A stretch of DNA of 64,000 nucleotides from Brachionus manjavacas (lineage: Eukaryota > Rotifera > Eurotatoria > Ploima > Brachionidae), in the NCBI GenBank assembly GCA_019054805.1, contig JAHQIY010000006.1:992001-1056000 (forward strand), written 5' to 3'. The notes beneath the pieces are model-generated. The model saw only the letters and a program-made list of their open reading frames with translations. It did no database searches and was not told the DNA's origin. A program made the translations under genes and the position numbers. Each line of letters starts with the position of its first letter. Positions within the stretch are counted from its first letter, which is position 1. Positions 21,401-27,237 of this stretch are shown here, one piece after another.

Positions 21401-24152
21401 TTGTCTCACTTTGCAATTATTTTTCTTCCCCAAGGGTTCAAATTTCCGCTAGTCTTGGAAAAAACTTTAATTTATGTTTCAATATGTGGTATCTGTTTAT
21501 CAATATTTGGATTATCAATAACAATCGGCTTCGACATTCTAATGTAACTTGATTATTTATTTTTAAATACAACTTTGTGACTGTTTATTTTTAAAGAAAA
21601 ATTTTGCCATCTAGAATTCATAGAAAGATCAAAATTTCTAGATTCTCAAACGAAAAAAAAATTGGCAAAAATTATCTAATTTTGTTTCGTTTATGGTGTT
21701 CAACTTTATTAGTAATGAATGTTATCTATTTGTTTTTCAGTTTTATTAAACATGAATTCGACTTGAATCCGTTTATAAAAGAATCGGACTCTAAACTTAG
21801 CAAATGTATTGCAGTTGGAGCATTATTTCATTATTTTTTGCTCAGTTCATTTTGCTTTTCAGCATCAGTTTCATATATCCAATTTTTAATTTCAAAAAAT
21901 GAATTTAAAATTTACAGATACATAATTATCAAGTCACTTGTACCATCAGCCATAGTTCCAATTTCCATTGTAATTGGTGTAATTTTGTTCAACAAATATG
22001 CCTATATTCGATCAGATGGATAGTAAGTATTTTCAACACTGAATCCTAATTGAAATCTTAGTGCCAAAATTTGATTTAATTGAAAAATTGCTAAAAAAAT
22101 GGTTCCAACTTTTCAGACTACCAGATTTCTGCATTTTGTTGAATGTTAAAAGATTATTTTAAATTAAAGTAATTTTTAAAAGTGGTTCAGCATATTTACT
22201 GAAATACATATAGAATTTGGAAATTCTATTTTCTAACATTATTTTTCAATCTTGTATTCCTATGTATTATTGTTTGAGGAATCACAATCAAAATTATTTT
22301 TTAATTTATCATTTTTTTAAATTTAGTATAACTCAAGAGTGACTAAAATTAAATAAAAGAATGATTAGACTGTTAAATACCCCTATTTTGAAAACAATTA
22401 CTTGCTGTTGAAATAAAATTACTTTTTTGTAAAAAAATTAAAATTACATTTTCGACAAAAAAATTCACTCAACAAGCTGATATTAATTAATTTCTGCTAA
22501 TTTTAATTTATTTTTGTTGAAAATAATTTATTCTTTTATAGTCAAACGGGGTAAAATTCTTTTTTGATCGCTATTTAGTTTTGGGTTCTTGTTTTTTTTT
22601 CGAAAAAATATAAAATAATAGAACAGAAGTTTTTTTTTCTTTCTTACATTTCTAAAAATAATTGCGCAATTATATTATAAATTTTAACATGCTTAAGTAT
22701 TGAGTTTTAATGAAACAACGTAATTTCAAAATTTAAAAAAGTTAAAAAGAATTAAAAACTTTATGTCTTTAATTAAAAAAAAACTTAATTTAAAATAAAA
22801 AAATTGTTTAAAAGTTATAGTTAAAATAAAAAATATGTTTCATTAACGTTTCAACCCTTACATTGGGGTATTTACATGAATTACATAAATTTAAGCAATT
22901 AAAATACAAAAAAAGTATAAGAAATTATATGTATTAAAAAGAAAAATTAACCTATTTAGAACATTTGTTTGAACAAAAAAATTCCAAAGTTAAATCAAAG
23001 CCCCCTCGAAGGCATTTCCCACAAGACCAATTGTTACATTTCTCACAAGAAATCCATTTTTTTTGATTTGTTTTGACTTTCCAAATACTGTTTTACATTT
23101 GTAACAACTATTTTGGTCGTTCAGTGGAGACAGTGGAGAAATTCTTTAGGGATCCATAGAGTAGAACCTTTACCATTTGCAGATTCGATCGTTAAGTGTT
23201 GAATATGGAATGTTAAAGTGCAAGCTTGATGTTTTAGCTTGTTATTTGTAATTTTTAGCTTCAATTTCTGCAATCGCTATTTGGAAATTTCTTCGCTATA
23301 AGCTTTTTGTGATTTTTGGAAGTTGCTTCTAGGAATTGAAAAGAATTTTTTTTTAAATAAAAATCAAATACAAAATTGGCTCCATTTATTGCAACAAATT
23401 TTTCAGTTGACAATGCACGCGATGCCAATTCTTAATGTTTATCTACTTTTCCTATTTAATTTCATTCCTGAAAATATAGAAATAATAATAAAAGTAATAA
23501 TTTTTACCATAATTTTTCAATAAACTGAACTATCTCATCTTTGAGTTACAAAATTTTTTTTTATTTCTTTGTTAGCTTTAGAATTTAATTTTAATGAATT
23601 GAAAGCAAAAAAAATAACTCAAAAATCTAAAGGCACTAGGATTATTAAAAAAAAAATAAATTAGATGAATTTAAGCTGCTGGTTGAATGGATATTACCAG
23701 ATTTTTGCTTTTGCAATTCCTTGTTTTATAATTGTCATTTTGAATATTTGGATATTTTACATGATATTTAAAAATTTGATAGAAACGATTAGAAAGCGTA
23801 GAGAATACACAAATATTAGAAGTGAAAACGACATAAAATCCATGAAAAAAGAGTTTATGTTTGTTGCATCATGTTTTGTAACAACCCGTAAGATTAAATT
23901 TAAAATTTTTTTATCGAAATTAAATTAATTTAAAAAAAAGAGCTCACATGGCTTGTTGGAATTGCAGTCATTCTACCATCACTCCAATGGTTACACTATT
24001 TGGCTGCTTTTCTTTTTTGCGGATTAAATGCTACACAAGGTGTTCATATATTTATAGTTTATATTGTAATTTCTAAAGAAAGAAGATCCAGAGTAACAGA
24101 AAAATTAAAATATGGAATTGAAAATATCAAAATGAACCTGCAAAGACGCTAA
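5709..24152 (+). CDS. Adhesion G-protein-coupled receptor (FN3-GAIN-GPS-7TM), ten exons
   Basis: Gene model built by hand from GT/AG junctions with agreeing phases: 5709-6456, 6508-6624, 10112-10156, 10207-10581, 14072-14758, 14805-15106, 21257-21543, 21597-22022, 23676-23887, 23941-24152. Total 3411 nt, 1136 aa. Order: signal peptide, Asn-rich ectodomain of unknown fold (to about residue 288), FN3-like module (about 330-428), clear FN3 (about 430-525), GAIN domain (about 530-810), GPS, seven helices, short cytoplasmic tail. The GPS carries C772, W775, W782, C787, C802, C804 and the cleavage triad H-L-S at 806-808, so self-cleavage is plausible. The next residues SHFAIIFLPQ fit a tethered agonist. 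ECL2 has the family motif YCWL. Adhesion receptors signal at the plasma membrane after exposure of this agonist; ligand and subfamily cannot be told. Further symmetrical phase-1 exons could be missed in the large introns. Confidence 0.85.
6508..6624 (+). CDS. Receptor exon 2
   Basis: 117 nt between TTTTAG and GTAAGT, phase 1 at both ends. It encodes GEIFTYAERKSSWVFYETNF and a further N-glycosylation site. The 51-bp intron before it shows how short introns can be in this genome. Confidence 0.8.
7606..8421. mobile_element. Inner Tc1/mariner element nested in the outer one
   Basis: Ends are CAGTACTGCTACGATAAACT and its reverse complement, with the ACGATAA variant at both ends, unlike the outer element. 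The inverted repeats extend well over 100 bp: the block with AAAATGGCGATTTTTAGG near 7688 is mirrored near 8310. TA follows the right end. The core contains a transposase remnant. The matched variants show B inserted into A. Confidence 0.8.
7745..8010 (+). pseudogene. Tc1/mariner transposase C-terminal remnant
   Basis: SPPKSPDINPIEFLW at 7853-7900 matches the DDE/D catalytic end of Tc1-like transposases (usual form PPQSPDLNPIENLW). The final catalytic Glu is retained, but stops precede and follow it, and the first two catalytic Asp regions are not readable. Inactive. Confidence 0.75.
8975..9180 (+). repeat. Copy of the composite inverted-repeat element
   Basis: Contains GACTTTGGGTTTGTGATATG, AAGCACCAAACG-like words and TTCGGGTCTAGTCG. 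It aligns base for base over about 190 nt with 51836-52030. It ends at the same GGGTCTAGTC boundary as the larger element at 51712-53366, so it is a partial copy of that family. Confidence 0.7.
9420..9790 (-). mobile_element. LINE-B-like RT fragment in receptor intron 2
   Basis: On minus it reads VPQGSIIYSILLTIFINDV, then a ruined catalytic region (FANLAIFYF), WLFK-KVKIF and KFLGI, with stops. It covers RT blocks B to D of the LINE-B family. Confidence 0.65.
10112..10156 (+). CDS. Receptor exon 3, Thr-rich small exon (candidate)
   Basis: 45 nt encoding EFETTTDPITEFYTT, a Thr-rich linker, between CCATAG and GTAAAT and phase 1 on both sides. An alternative acceptor at 10083-10084 (TTCAAG) would extend it upstream in the same frame by nine residues. 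Because all flanking exons are phase 1, it could also be skipped without a frameshift. Transcript data are needed to settle it. Confidence 0.5.
10207..10581 (+). CDS. Receptor exon 4: FN3-like module
   Basis: 125 codons, phase 1-1, acceptor TTAATAG and donor GTGAGT. ANTIEVSWTSRLPQANYVLI resembles strands B and C of a fibronectin type III fold (conserved W), though the match is weaker than for the next exon. Several N-x-S/T sites. Confidence 0.75.
10755..10850 (-). repeat. LINE-B 3' tail (minus orientation)
   Basis: ATTTGTTTTCTGTACCAAGC followed by AGAGCTCCTTCAG is the reverse complement of the LINE-B 3' end, with A-rich DNA beyond. It is probably an extremely truncated insertion. Confidence 0.55.
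11690..12330 (-). mobile_element. LINE RT fragment in receptor intron 4
   Basis: Minus reading gives LKNEGPDQIHNLM, LGKGRVPKAWKTVNISMI, and after a gap ISITSFSGKLLERSPFKIVQ and QFGFRKHWRTSDN. These are successive pre-RT and RT motifs of a jockey/CR1 LINE. Unrelated AT-rich sequence separates the parts, and stops interrupt them. Confidence 0.7.
11995..12145 (-). repeat. LINE-derived repeat, copy 1
   Basis: About 150 bp, including TAACGCTAATGTGGCTGAAA and GGGAGAATTAATATTCATT, repeats with high identity at 17345-17495. Both copies are on the same strand. In this copy it lies inside LINE RT sequence, so it is probably part of that LINE's coding region. Confidence 0.6.
12660..12780 (-). mobile_element. 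LINE-D 3' end, minus orientation
   Basis: (AAT)n followed by ATATATAAGCTACAGCAAGA and CTAGCTTGCGGAGGTGGCCT is the reverse complement of the 3' UTR and tail of the LINE at 28720-29640. Only about 100 bp is present, so it is a dead-on-arrival copy inserted in receptor intron 4. Confidence 0.7.
13075..13400 (-). pseudogene. Zinc-finger ORF remnant (C2H2), probably transposon-derived
   Basis: On minus, KCLICENYFERRGLKTHMSM then EH gives C-x2-C-x11-H-x4-H, a C2H2 finger one residue short in the F-to-L spacing. Single short fingers of this kind are common in LINE ORF1 or DNA-transposon proteins. Upstream sequence (KRRPFWEKKES, MEFVQAKVQGNTSMQANL) is only readable with frame changes. It sits in an intron of the receptor. 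Confidence 0.45.
13600..13850. repeat. GC-richer unclassified block in receptor intron 4
   Basis: Unlike its surroundings it holds GC-rich words (GCGTATGCGAATCGCATGTT, CTCCTGTGCACGCGGATC) and a TAATGTAATGTTGG-to-CTACATTACA inverted arrangement. It resembles a LINE 3' UTR or SINE body read on minus, but I found no second copy in the window. Confidence 0.3.
14072..14758 (+). CDS. Receptor exon 5: FN3 domain and first half of GAIN domain
   Basis: Starts after AACCAAG with DPVKNLFVNKTTAYSVKLSW, a standard FN3 beginning, and continues with NLNANSNYSVSISVRS, the F-G strand consensus. After about residue 530 the helical GAIN subdomain A follows (ISTIKQTLNQSSIIIQKIAE). Donor at 14759 (GTAAAA), phase 1. 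Confidence 0.85.
14805..15106 (+). CDS. Receptor exon 6: GAIN subdomain B
   Basis: A 46-bp intron (14759-14804) separates it from exon 5, and joining restores one frame. It encodes beta-rich sequence including RLSFIAYNSQKLFKSSKV and FNVLSASSLNHL, as in GAIN domains just before the GPS. The donor GTAATT at 15107 leaves phase 0, matching the phase-0 acceptor at 21256. Confidence 0.8.
15163..15475. mobile_element. hAT-like MITE copy 1
   Basis: Begins CAGAGTTGTTTAAGAGTC with AAGTCAAGTCC words behind it. The inner part (15285-15475, with CTCCAATTTTTCAAATAAAT and AGAGTAATTATTC) occurs inverted at 63630-63835. CAGAGTTG ends recur at four other places in the window. Confidence 0.6.
15660..15800. repeat. 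Degenerate AATAGC-rich repeat array
   Basis: The word AATAGC or its variants recurs roughly every 15-35 bases (AATAGCAATATTAT, AATAGCGAAG, AATAGCAATT, TTAGCGAATTC, AATAGCGACAC). It looks like an eroded minisatellite in the receptor's intron 6. Confidence 0.45.
15998..16016. repeat. Perfect hairpin
   Basis: CTCCCTAAT-G-ATTAGGGAG forms a 9-bp perfect stem with a one-base loop, in otherwise AT-rich intron DNA. It may be the centre of a palindromic MITE. Confidence 0.5.
16330..16960 (-). mobile_element. LINE-B C-terminal part and 3' tail
   Basis: Minus orientation. The tail (TTTCTGTACAGAGCTAGGAC) is at 16350-16390. The C-terminal coding region lies near 16600-16735 (ERYVGTGLSHSIPLVVRLVE), and the RT thumb lies at 16790-16930 with the GSILDYSFLC region. 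It aligns with 2990-3700 and 42010-42870. Stops present; inactive. Confidence 0.75.
17190..17950 (-). pseudogene. Decayed transposase-like ORF beside the SAP ORF
   Basis: Minus reading gives MLYKLSVTTIHTLRSRLSVN, SYLYGGKAGIKRLGHSNSF, VLTEKDFSNSINQ and a basic C-terminus VEMPIKYIKNPVVPRARVGR with KAKTKNC and stop near 17190. The parts lie in the same order as in one protein but are frame-shifted, and they are split by the LINE-derived repeat at 17345-17495. I cannot name the superfamily. The basic NPVVPRARVGR ending is of the kind seen at the end of several DNA transposases. Confidence 0.4.
17345..17495 (-). repeat. LINE-derived repeat, copy 2
   Basis: Near-identical to 11995-12145 (TATAACATTTACTTTCTGCT and ACGTGGCTGAAAGGGAGAAT are shared). 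Here it interrupts the transposase-like remnant. Confidence 0.6.
17951..18394 (-). CDS. SAP-domain protein, probably transposon-associated
   Basis: 147-residue open frame starting MAKFDQNWKIVDLQNECKRL; the in-frame ATG at 18487 would add a 31-residue hydrophobic leader that does not look part of the protein. Residues 8-43 form a SAP motif (two amphipathic helices, LQNECKRL and NKADLIKRLKEL), a DNA-binding fold. An acidic linker follows, then RVYYVYLISSEYEPTDLAKA and CWKNVRSRLCKEDLKELFNC. It lies antisense in the receptor's largest intron, directly upstream of the transposase-like remnant on the same strand. The simplest reading is therefore an ORF of a DNA transposon. It is intact here. It could also be an independent nested gene. 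Confidence 0.5.
   Translation of the reverse strand: MAKFDQNWKIVDLQNECKRLRISFGDNKADLIKRLKELNSEKIDSVEDIESRNEELIEAEISVPSHFTNEARQEESESVDGCVINENGKRVYYVYLISSEYEPTDLAKAKIEEEGCWKNVRSRLCKEDLKELFNCKTIKNNLYFVSF
18600..18810 (-). mobile_element. LINE-B RT fragment
   Basis: Minus orientation; reads MENEVFSRYKKESGNLNLKI, then IVSQKEIKFLGIKF. It corresponds to RT blocks D-E of LINE-B at 2860-3050, with strong identity. Truncated at both ends. Confidence 0.7.
18900..19073 (-). mobile_element. Host RT fragment, 3' piece (downstream of insertion)
   Basis: Minus reading VDGFEYLGLPFGSNSLISNF and KLKKVFIRYMGLGANQWSQI continues directly from the piece at 20474-20790. The two are separated only by the inserted LINE-F and its target-site duplication. 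Confidence 0.6.
19074..19087. repeat. Target-site duplication, left copy
   Basis: TACACTAGACAATT, identical to 20460-20473. It flanks the 3' end of the minus-strand LINE-F. Confidence 0.85.
19088..20459 (-). mobile_element. LINE-F, 5'-truncated non-LTR retrotransposon with perfect TSD
   Basis: Minus orientation. Contains the long RT ORF 19261-20457 and a 3' UTR. The last bases read AAGGGCC-AC-GGCCCTT, a perfect hairpin, then a TTAAA/TAAA-rich tail at 19088-19110. Bounded by identical 14-bp duplications (19074-19087 and 20460-20473). The intact ORF and perfect duplications suggest a recent insertion. A copy of only the last 79 bases sits at 31401-31479. Confidence 0.9.
19261..20457 (-). CDS. 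Reverse transcriptase of LINE-F (5'-truncated, frame intact)
   Basis: 398 residues without a stop. Motifs in order: YKPISLISCLSKCLEKI (RT1-2), FFDLEKAFDKTPH (block A with catalytic Asp), GVPQGSCISPTLFIIY (block B), ALFADDLAIWF (catalytic FADD), NGLTINKMKT and IFLGIKIDPKPNYREH (blocks D-E), then thumb and C-terminal domain with SLIRSTLDYSHVILN. The endonuclease and linker are absent because the insertion is 5'-truncated just before the RT domain. The 5' edge of the frame is the insertion junction, so the true start codon is not here. It is jockey-like by motif order. It lacks an endonuclease, so it is not autonomous as it stands. Confidence 0.88.
   Translation of the reverse strand: MTSYKPISLISCLSKCLEKIINSRLQKWLEENHLLSRLNQALEGKRNTQDHILRLNQSIIQGFNKKQMTGSVFFDLEKAFDKTPHIGILNKINSLPMCPKIKKWIKSFLEERMFQVKIKDKLSTPMNTTCGVPQGSCISPTLFIIYFSDIAKHIPPEIQHALFADDLAIWFTGSKKKDIEVHLQKSINSINDFCITNGLTINKMKTVHTTFTTAGYRSNYKNKYNLHLTLDDSNIPIDPYPIFLGIKIDPKPNYREHLSNIKTKLMPKVKMLQKIKAIKLKNQIKLSKIIFNSLIRSTLDYSHVILNTGTQRISKDLQIFQKKILRSIKRFPFKTSTETIHQTLKIDLLETRLKKLFIKFVLSKDQDDLITNNLQIYATNSTHKIKTPFDNFLDLEQD
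20460..20473. repeat. Target-site duplication, right copy
   Basis: TACACTAGACAATT, identical to 19074-19087. Confidence 0.85.
20474..20790 (-). mobile_element. Host RT fragment, 5' piece (upstream of insertion)
   Basis: Minus reading has CCTEGVKQGRVL (block B), LNLSISAYCDDIIILSPLYG (catalytic CDD instead of the usual ADD) and VINPRTSIRLTM. It is a different LINE lineage from the others in the window, with GVKQG rather than GVPQG. It was split by LINE-F and contains stops. Confidence 0.65.
20800..21256. other. Receptor intron sequence, no feature
   Basis: AT-rich; I see only the end of the minus-strand RT fragment and the branch/acceptor region before exon 7 (TTTAATAG at 21249-21256). Confidence 0.4.
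21257..21543 (+). CDS. Receptor exon 7: GPS motif and first membrane helix
   Basis: KCVFWNYTLNNWSPEGC, then CNCSHLSHFAIIF, is a complete GPS motif with the cysteine and tryptophan pattern of adhesion receptors. The cleavage triad H-L-S sits at 21398-21406. TM1 follows (LIYVSICGICLSIFGLSITI). The donor GTAACT at 21544 leaves phase 2. Confidence 0.92.
21597..22022 (+). CDS. Receptor exon 8: TM2 to TM4
   Basis: First intracellular loop rich in Lys/Arg, then three hydrophobic segments: LLVMNVIYLFFSFI (TM2), CIAVGALFHYFLLSSFCFSA (TM3, with the extracellular Cys expected to pair with ECL2), and LVPSAIVPISIVIGVILF (TM4). Donor GTAAGT at 22023, phase 2. Confidence 0.88.
22980..23115 (-). pseudogene. 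PHD-like zinc-finger fragment in receptor intron 8
   Basis: Minus reading CYKCKTVFGKSKQIKKK, then after a one-base shift in an A-run WISCEKCNNWSCGKCLRG. The pattern C-x2-C ... W-x2-C-x2-C-x2-W-x-C-x2-C is like the PHD fingers that accompany many transposon proteins, but the usual W-[YF]-H is W-S-C. Frame-shifted and partial. Confidence 0.35.
23676..23887 (+). CDS. Receptor exon 9: ECL2 YCWL motif, TM5, start of TM6
   Basis: The acceptor ATTTAAG at 23675 is chosen because it completes the split codon as Y and gives YCWLNGYY, the ECL2 signature of adhesion receptors. The upstream TTAG at 23664 would create a stop. TM5 is FAFAIPCFIIVILNIWIFYM. A basic third loop leads into TM6. Donor GTAAGA at 23888. 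Confidence 0.88.
23941..24152 (+). CDS. Receptor exon 10: TM6-TM7 and C-terminus
   Basis: Reads QLTWLVGIAVILPS (TM6, with the family's TW..G) and FCGLNATQGVHIFIVYIVIS (TM7 with N-x-TQG). A short basic tail of about 30 residues ends in TAA at 24150-24152. The tail is too short for an obvious PDZ ligand or long signalling region. Confidence 0.88.
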
Positions 24153-24267
24153 CAAATATTATCATAGTTCTAAATGCTAGGAGAATAAAACAAAACAAAA
24201 CAATTATTAAAGTTTTAATTCTATGACAGTTTTTTTTTTGAAATTTTAAAATTAATTTAATTTTTTT

Positions 24268-24362
24268 GGTTCATCATTGATCTATGAGGACCTTTGATGT
24301 AACCAGAAGAGGAAAAAACTCGCTCAACAGGTCCTGAAATAGCATTAAATAAAAGCCAGGAA
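24268..24362 (-). pseudogene. hAT transposase C-terminal (dimerisation) remnant
   Basis: Minus reading AISGPVERVFSSSGYIKGPH, then RSMMN, matches the hATC dimerisation motif (usual form S-A-PVERVFS.AG.I...R..L). Only about 30 residues survive. It lies just downstream of the receptor gene and about 280 bp from a hAT-like terminal repeat. Confidence 0.65.
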
Positions 24363-24554
24363 AAAGTCACTTATTTTTTATTTAAGGAAAAATTAAAATA
24401 ATTACAAATAAACTGAAATTATGTTTTTTCTCATATAAAGAATAATTTAATTCTAATTATTAAACTAAAAAAAATTAAACTAAAAAAAATCAAAATTTTC
24501 TTAATTTGAAAAACAACAATATCAATTTATTTTATAAAAAATCAAAATTTTATG

Positions 24555-24645
24555 CTCAAATTAAAGTTTAACTTTGACTTTGAGTAAAATATTCTTAAAG
24601 TAAAAGTTAAATCAGACTTTAACTTTTAGACTTTGACCAACTCTA
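24555..24645. mobile_element. hAT-like right terminal repeat
   Basis: Ends GACTTTGACCAACTCTAG, preceded by several AAGTC/GACTTT words. It is the reverse complement of the CAGAGTTGGTCAAAGTC type of end. It may be the right end of the element whose transposase remnant is at 24268. Confidence 0.5.
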
Positions 24646-25169
24646 GCTGAAACTCACTTTAGTAAAAACAATGAGACAAATTTTTGCAAACACTCATGAT
24701 ATTTTTCAAGCATTTGTAATTAAAAATTGTTAAAATTCTTTATTTTAGTCGGATAAACAGTTTAATTCATTTGAAAACGCAAAAATGGAAGAATTTTGTT
24801 CATTACAAAAGATTATGGAAACAGGCTCTTGCAGAGCATCTGGCATATGTTAGTTTTATATGTTTTTCCTAATTTTGCACACTTGATTTTTTTTTGTGTA
24901 ATTTGTTATAGTAGTTAAAAAAAAAGGGCAAAAATTAATTTTCCTAAGTATTTGTTCATAATTGGATTCCTTATTAATTTGTTATTACTCAATTATTATT
25001 AAAAATAAATTATTTTTTTAATCAATGTATTTGTAATTTGTAAATAAATATCAAAAATTAGAAAAAAAAGAAAAAAATCGAAAAAAAATTGTAAGTGGTT
25101 TTCAAAAGGCTAAAAACTTCAATCCTTAATTCCAAAAATTCACCCAGTTTACCAAATTACCCTTTCTGC

Positions 25170-25457
25170 CAGTGATTTAGCCCAAATTTATAAATTTTTT
25201 AATAAAATTTTGTTAAAAATACGATTTTGACTTCTGAATTGTATTTATTAATTTAAATTTTTACCATTTTTTACGTAAAAATTGGAAAAATTCAAAATTT
25301 TTCAGGTAAATTTTGGTAAAATATGGTAAAAATTCTATTTACGTAAAATTTAGTTAATTAACCATTTTTTAGAATTCTTGTTTTACGCAGAAAATAGTAC
25401 CGTTTTTACGTAAATTTACATAAATTTACCATGGATCCTATTATCAAATCACTACTG
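25170..25457. mobile_element. MITE with TTTACGTAAA-rich body (Tc1/mariner type)
   Basis: Left end CAGTGATTTAGCCCAAAT and right end ending AAATCACTACTG, with TA beyond. The interior is filled with TTTTACGTAAAA-like words on both strands. A second left end of this family, GCAGTGATTTGATACAAGG, is at 11211. Confidence 0.6.
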
Positions 25458-25499
25458 TAATTAGTTGTTTTTTTTCAAAATTTCTAATTTTTTTTTAAA

Positions 25500-25770
25500 A
25501 TTGAACTTTTTTTATTTTATATTTTTTCAGTCTCAGATAAAAAAATTTTTTTAGTTAATATTGCAAGCATTTTCATATTTGAAATTAGACTTGATAGCGA
25601 AATAGAACGAGTTTGATTTTTGTTTGAAAATTTGAAAAAAATATTGAAAATTCTATTTTTAATCTATTTATTTATTTATCAAATTCTGGTAAAACTGCAA
25701 ATTTGGCTATTTTGTAATTCAAACAAAAAAATATAAATCCAGTTGAATTCATAATTACCTAAATAAATTT
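25500..25770 (+). repeat. Partial copy of the composite element
   Basis: Matches 52915-53140 closely (TTAATATTGCAAGC, AAATTCTGGTAAAACTGCAA). It ends in TTTGTAATTCAAACAAAAAA, the same terminal word as 53330-53350. Confidence 0.65.
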
Positions 25771-25993
25771 TTTCAATTTAAAAAAAAAAAAAATCATATT
25801 TGAATTTAACAGAAAAATTAACCGAGCAATTTTTTTAATGAATTTTTTTCAGGGGCAAAAGGGTGAAATTTCGGTCTATTTATTCTCCTTAAAAAAATAA
25901 GCTACAACAATTAAAAATGAAAGAAAAAGAATAAATAAAATTAAAATATTTTTATTTGATAAAATACAAAACTAATCTAGAAATAAAAAAAAT

Positions 25994-27237
25994 TCAGACC
26001 GACGTGGTTCTTTTAAAATCGCGTCTTTTTTGGCCACACACTCGCACTTTTGCTTTTGATGGTGAGTCAAATTTAGATCCCAGCATTTGCATATTATTGT
26101 ACGGACTTTGAGTAAACAAGTTTCTGTTCGCGGAATGATTCATATAATTGATTCGACTTGGGCGCATCGATACACCACACACATGTTCATTTGGCACCAC
26201 TGCAGCATGTTGACAGTCTGTATCTTTAAGCAATGCGTTTAGTTCAAAAGGAAACTGCGCGTAGAAATAAGCGTCAGTGAGAGACTTGTTCTTCTGAAGT
26301 AGAGGCTTGTTTAGACGAACTTGTTGAGCTCGATTCACCAAGTTGCGTCTATCGCTGGGCTTCATTTTGTACTCGTGTTTAGCTGACTGTATTCGAATTT
26401 TATTGCTGGGTGGCGAGGCTGGAGCTCTGAATGGATTGTAAATGGGTGCAGGTGGCAGCATTTCTTTGTCCAGCTTGTAAAATTTGAACTTGAGCTCGTT
26501 TTCGTCAAGCTGTCGATTAGAGAGTGTGTTCATTTTGGTCTGGTATTCGGAAGTGACCGAAGAGGACGATTCGGTTAGATGAGAAGTCGAGGAAGAGCTG
26601 CAGTGATGAGAGGACTCGGTCAGAGAAGACTCTTCGATATTTTTTGCCGATGTGGACAAAAATTTTCTATTCCTTGACATTAATTTATCTTTTCTGACAC
26701 CAGGCTTGTACTGGGTCGGTATTTCTTTGGCCAGCGGCTCACCAGGACCCGCTGGCTCCTCTGTATCGCTGATTATTTTTATCTCAGGCTTTTGGTCCAC
26801 CCGGCTTTCAATGTCGGGGAGCATTATTACCTGAGGAAGGACTGGGAATTTTTTTGACCTTGGGTTTTCGCTTTCTTGAAATCTGTACTTGCGGTGGTAG
26901 TCCACATACCAGTATATGTTGCATATGCCATTAAATTCTTGCATAAGAAAAGAGCCCACGGCAAAGATGAAGGAATAGCCGTAGTTATAAACAAACGGTG
27001 ACTCGTCATCCTTGGATTTGACTGCGGGCTGCTTGTTATCTACAGCGCCATTTACTGCCGCTATGAACACTATTAGGGCAGTCAATGAAGCAAGACCGGC
27101 GAATATGAATAAGCATCCGGAGAGCAGGTACAAATAGTGAAACTTTTGTCGGATATAGGCATAAGTGTGCAGAACAACTGATGTCAACATCAGAACCAAA
27201 GATATTGCCACTGGGACTATCGAAACGCCGACTTGTT
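25994..27237 (-). CDS. CACNG-like: TARP exon 3 (TM2-TM4, cytoplasmic tail, PDZ ligand)
   Basis: Acceptor TTTTTTAG on minus. VSIVPVAISLVLMLTSVVLH (TM2), LYLLSGCLFIFAGLASLTAL (TM3), YGYSFIFAVGSFLMQEFNGI (TM4) follow in the TARP order. The tail includes a Ser-rich tract (residues around 350) with many potential phosphorylation sites and ends TTSV-stop at 25994-25996. GC content is clearly above the surrounding introns. Confidence 0.92.

Noticed and set aside
23323..23523. Hydrophobic open frame between receptor exons 8 and 9, considered as an extra membrane exon
   Set aside because: All seven helices are already accounted for, and its ends do not fit phase 2 splice sites with the neighbouring exons.
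26652..26834. Plus-strand open frame across the TARP tail
   Set aside because: It is antisense to a coding exon with clear domains and has no domain of its own.
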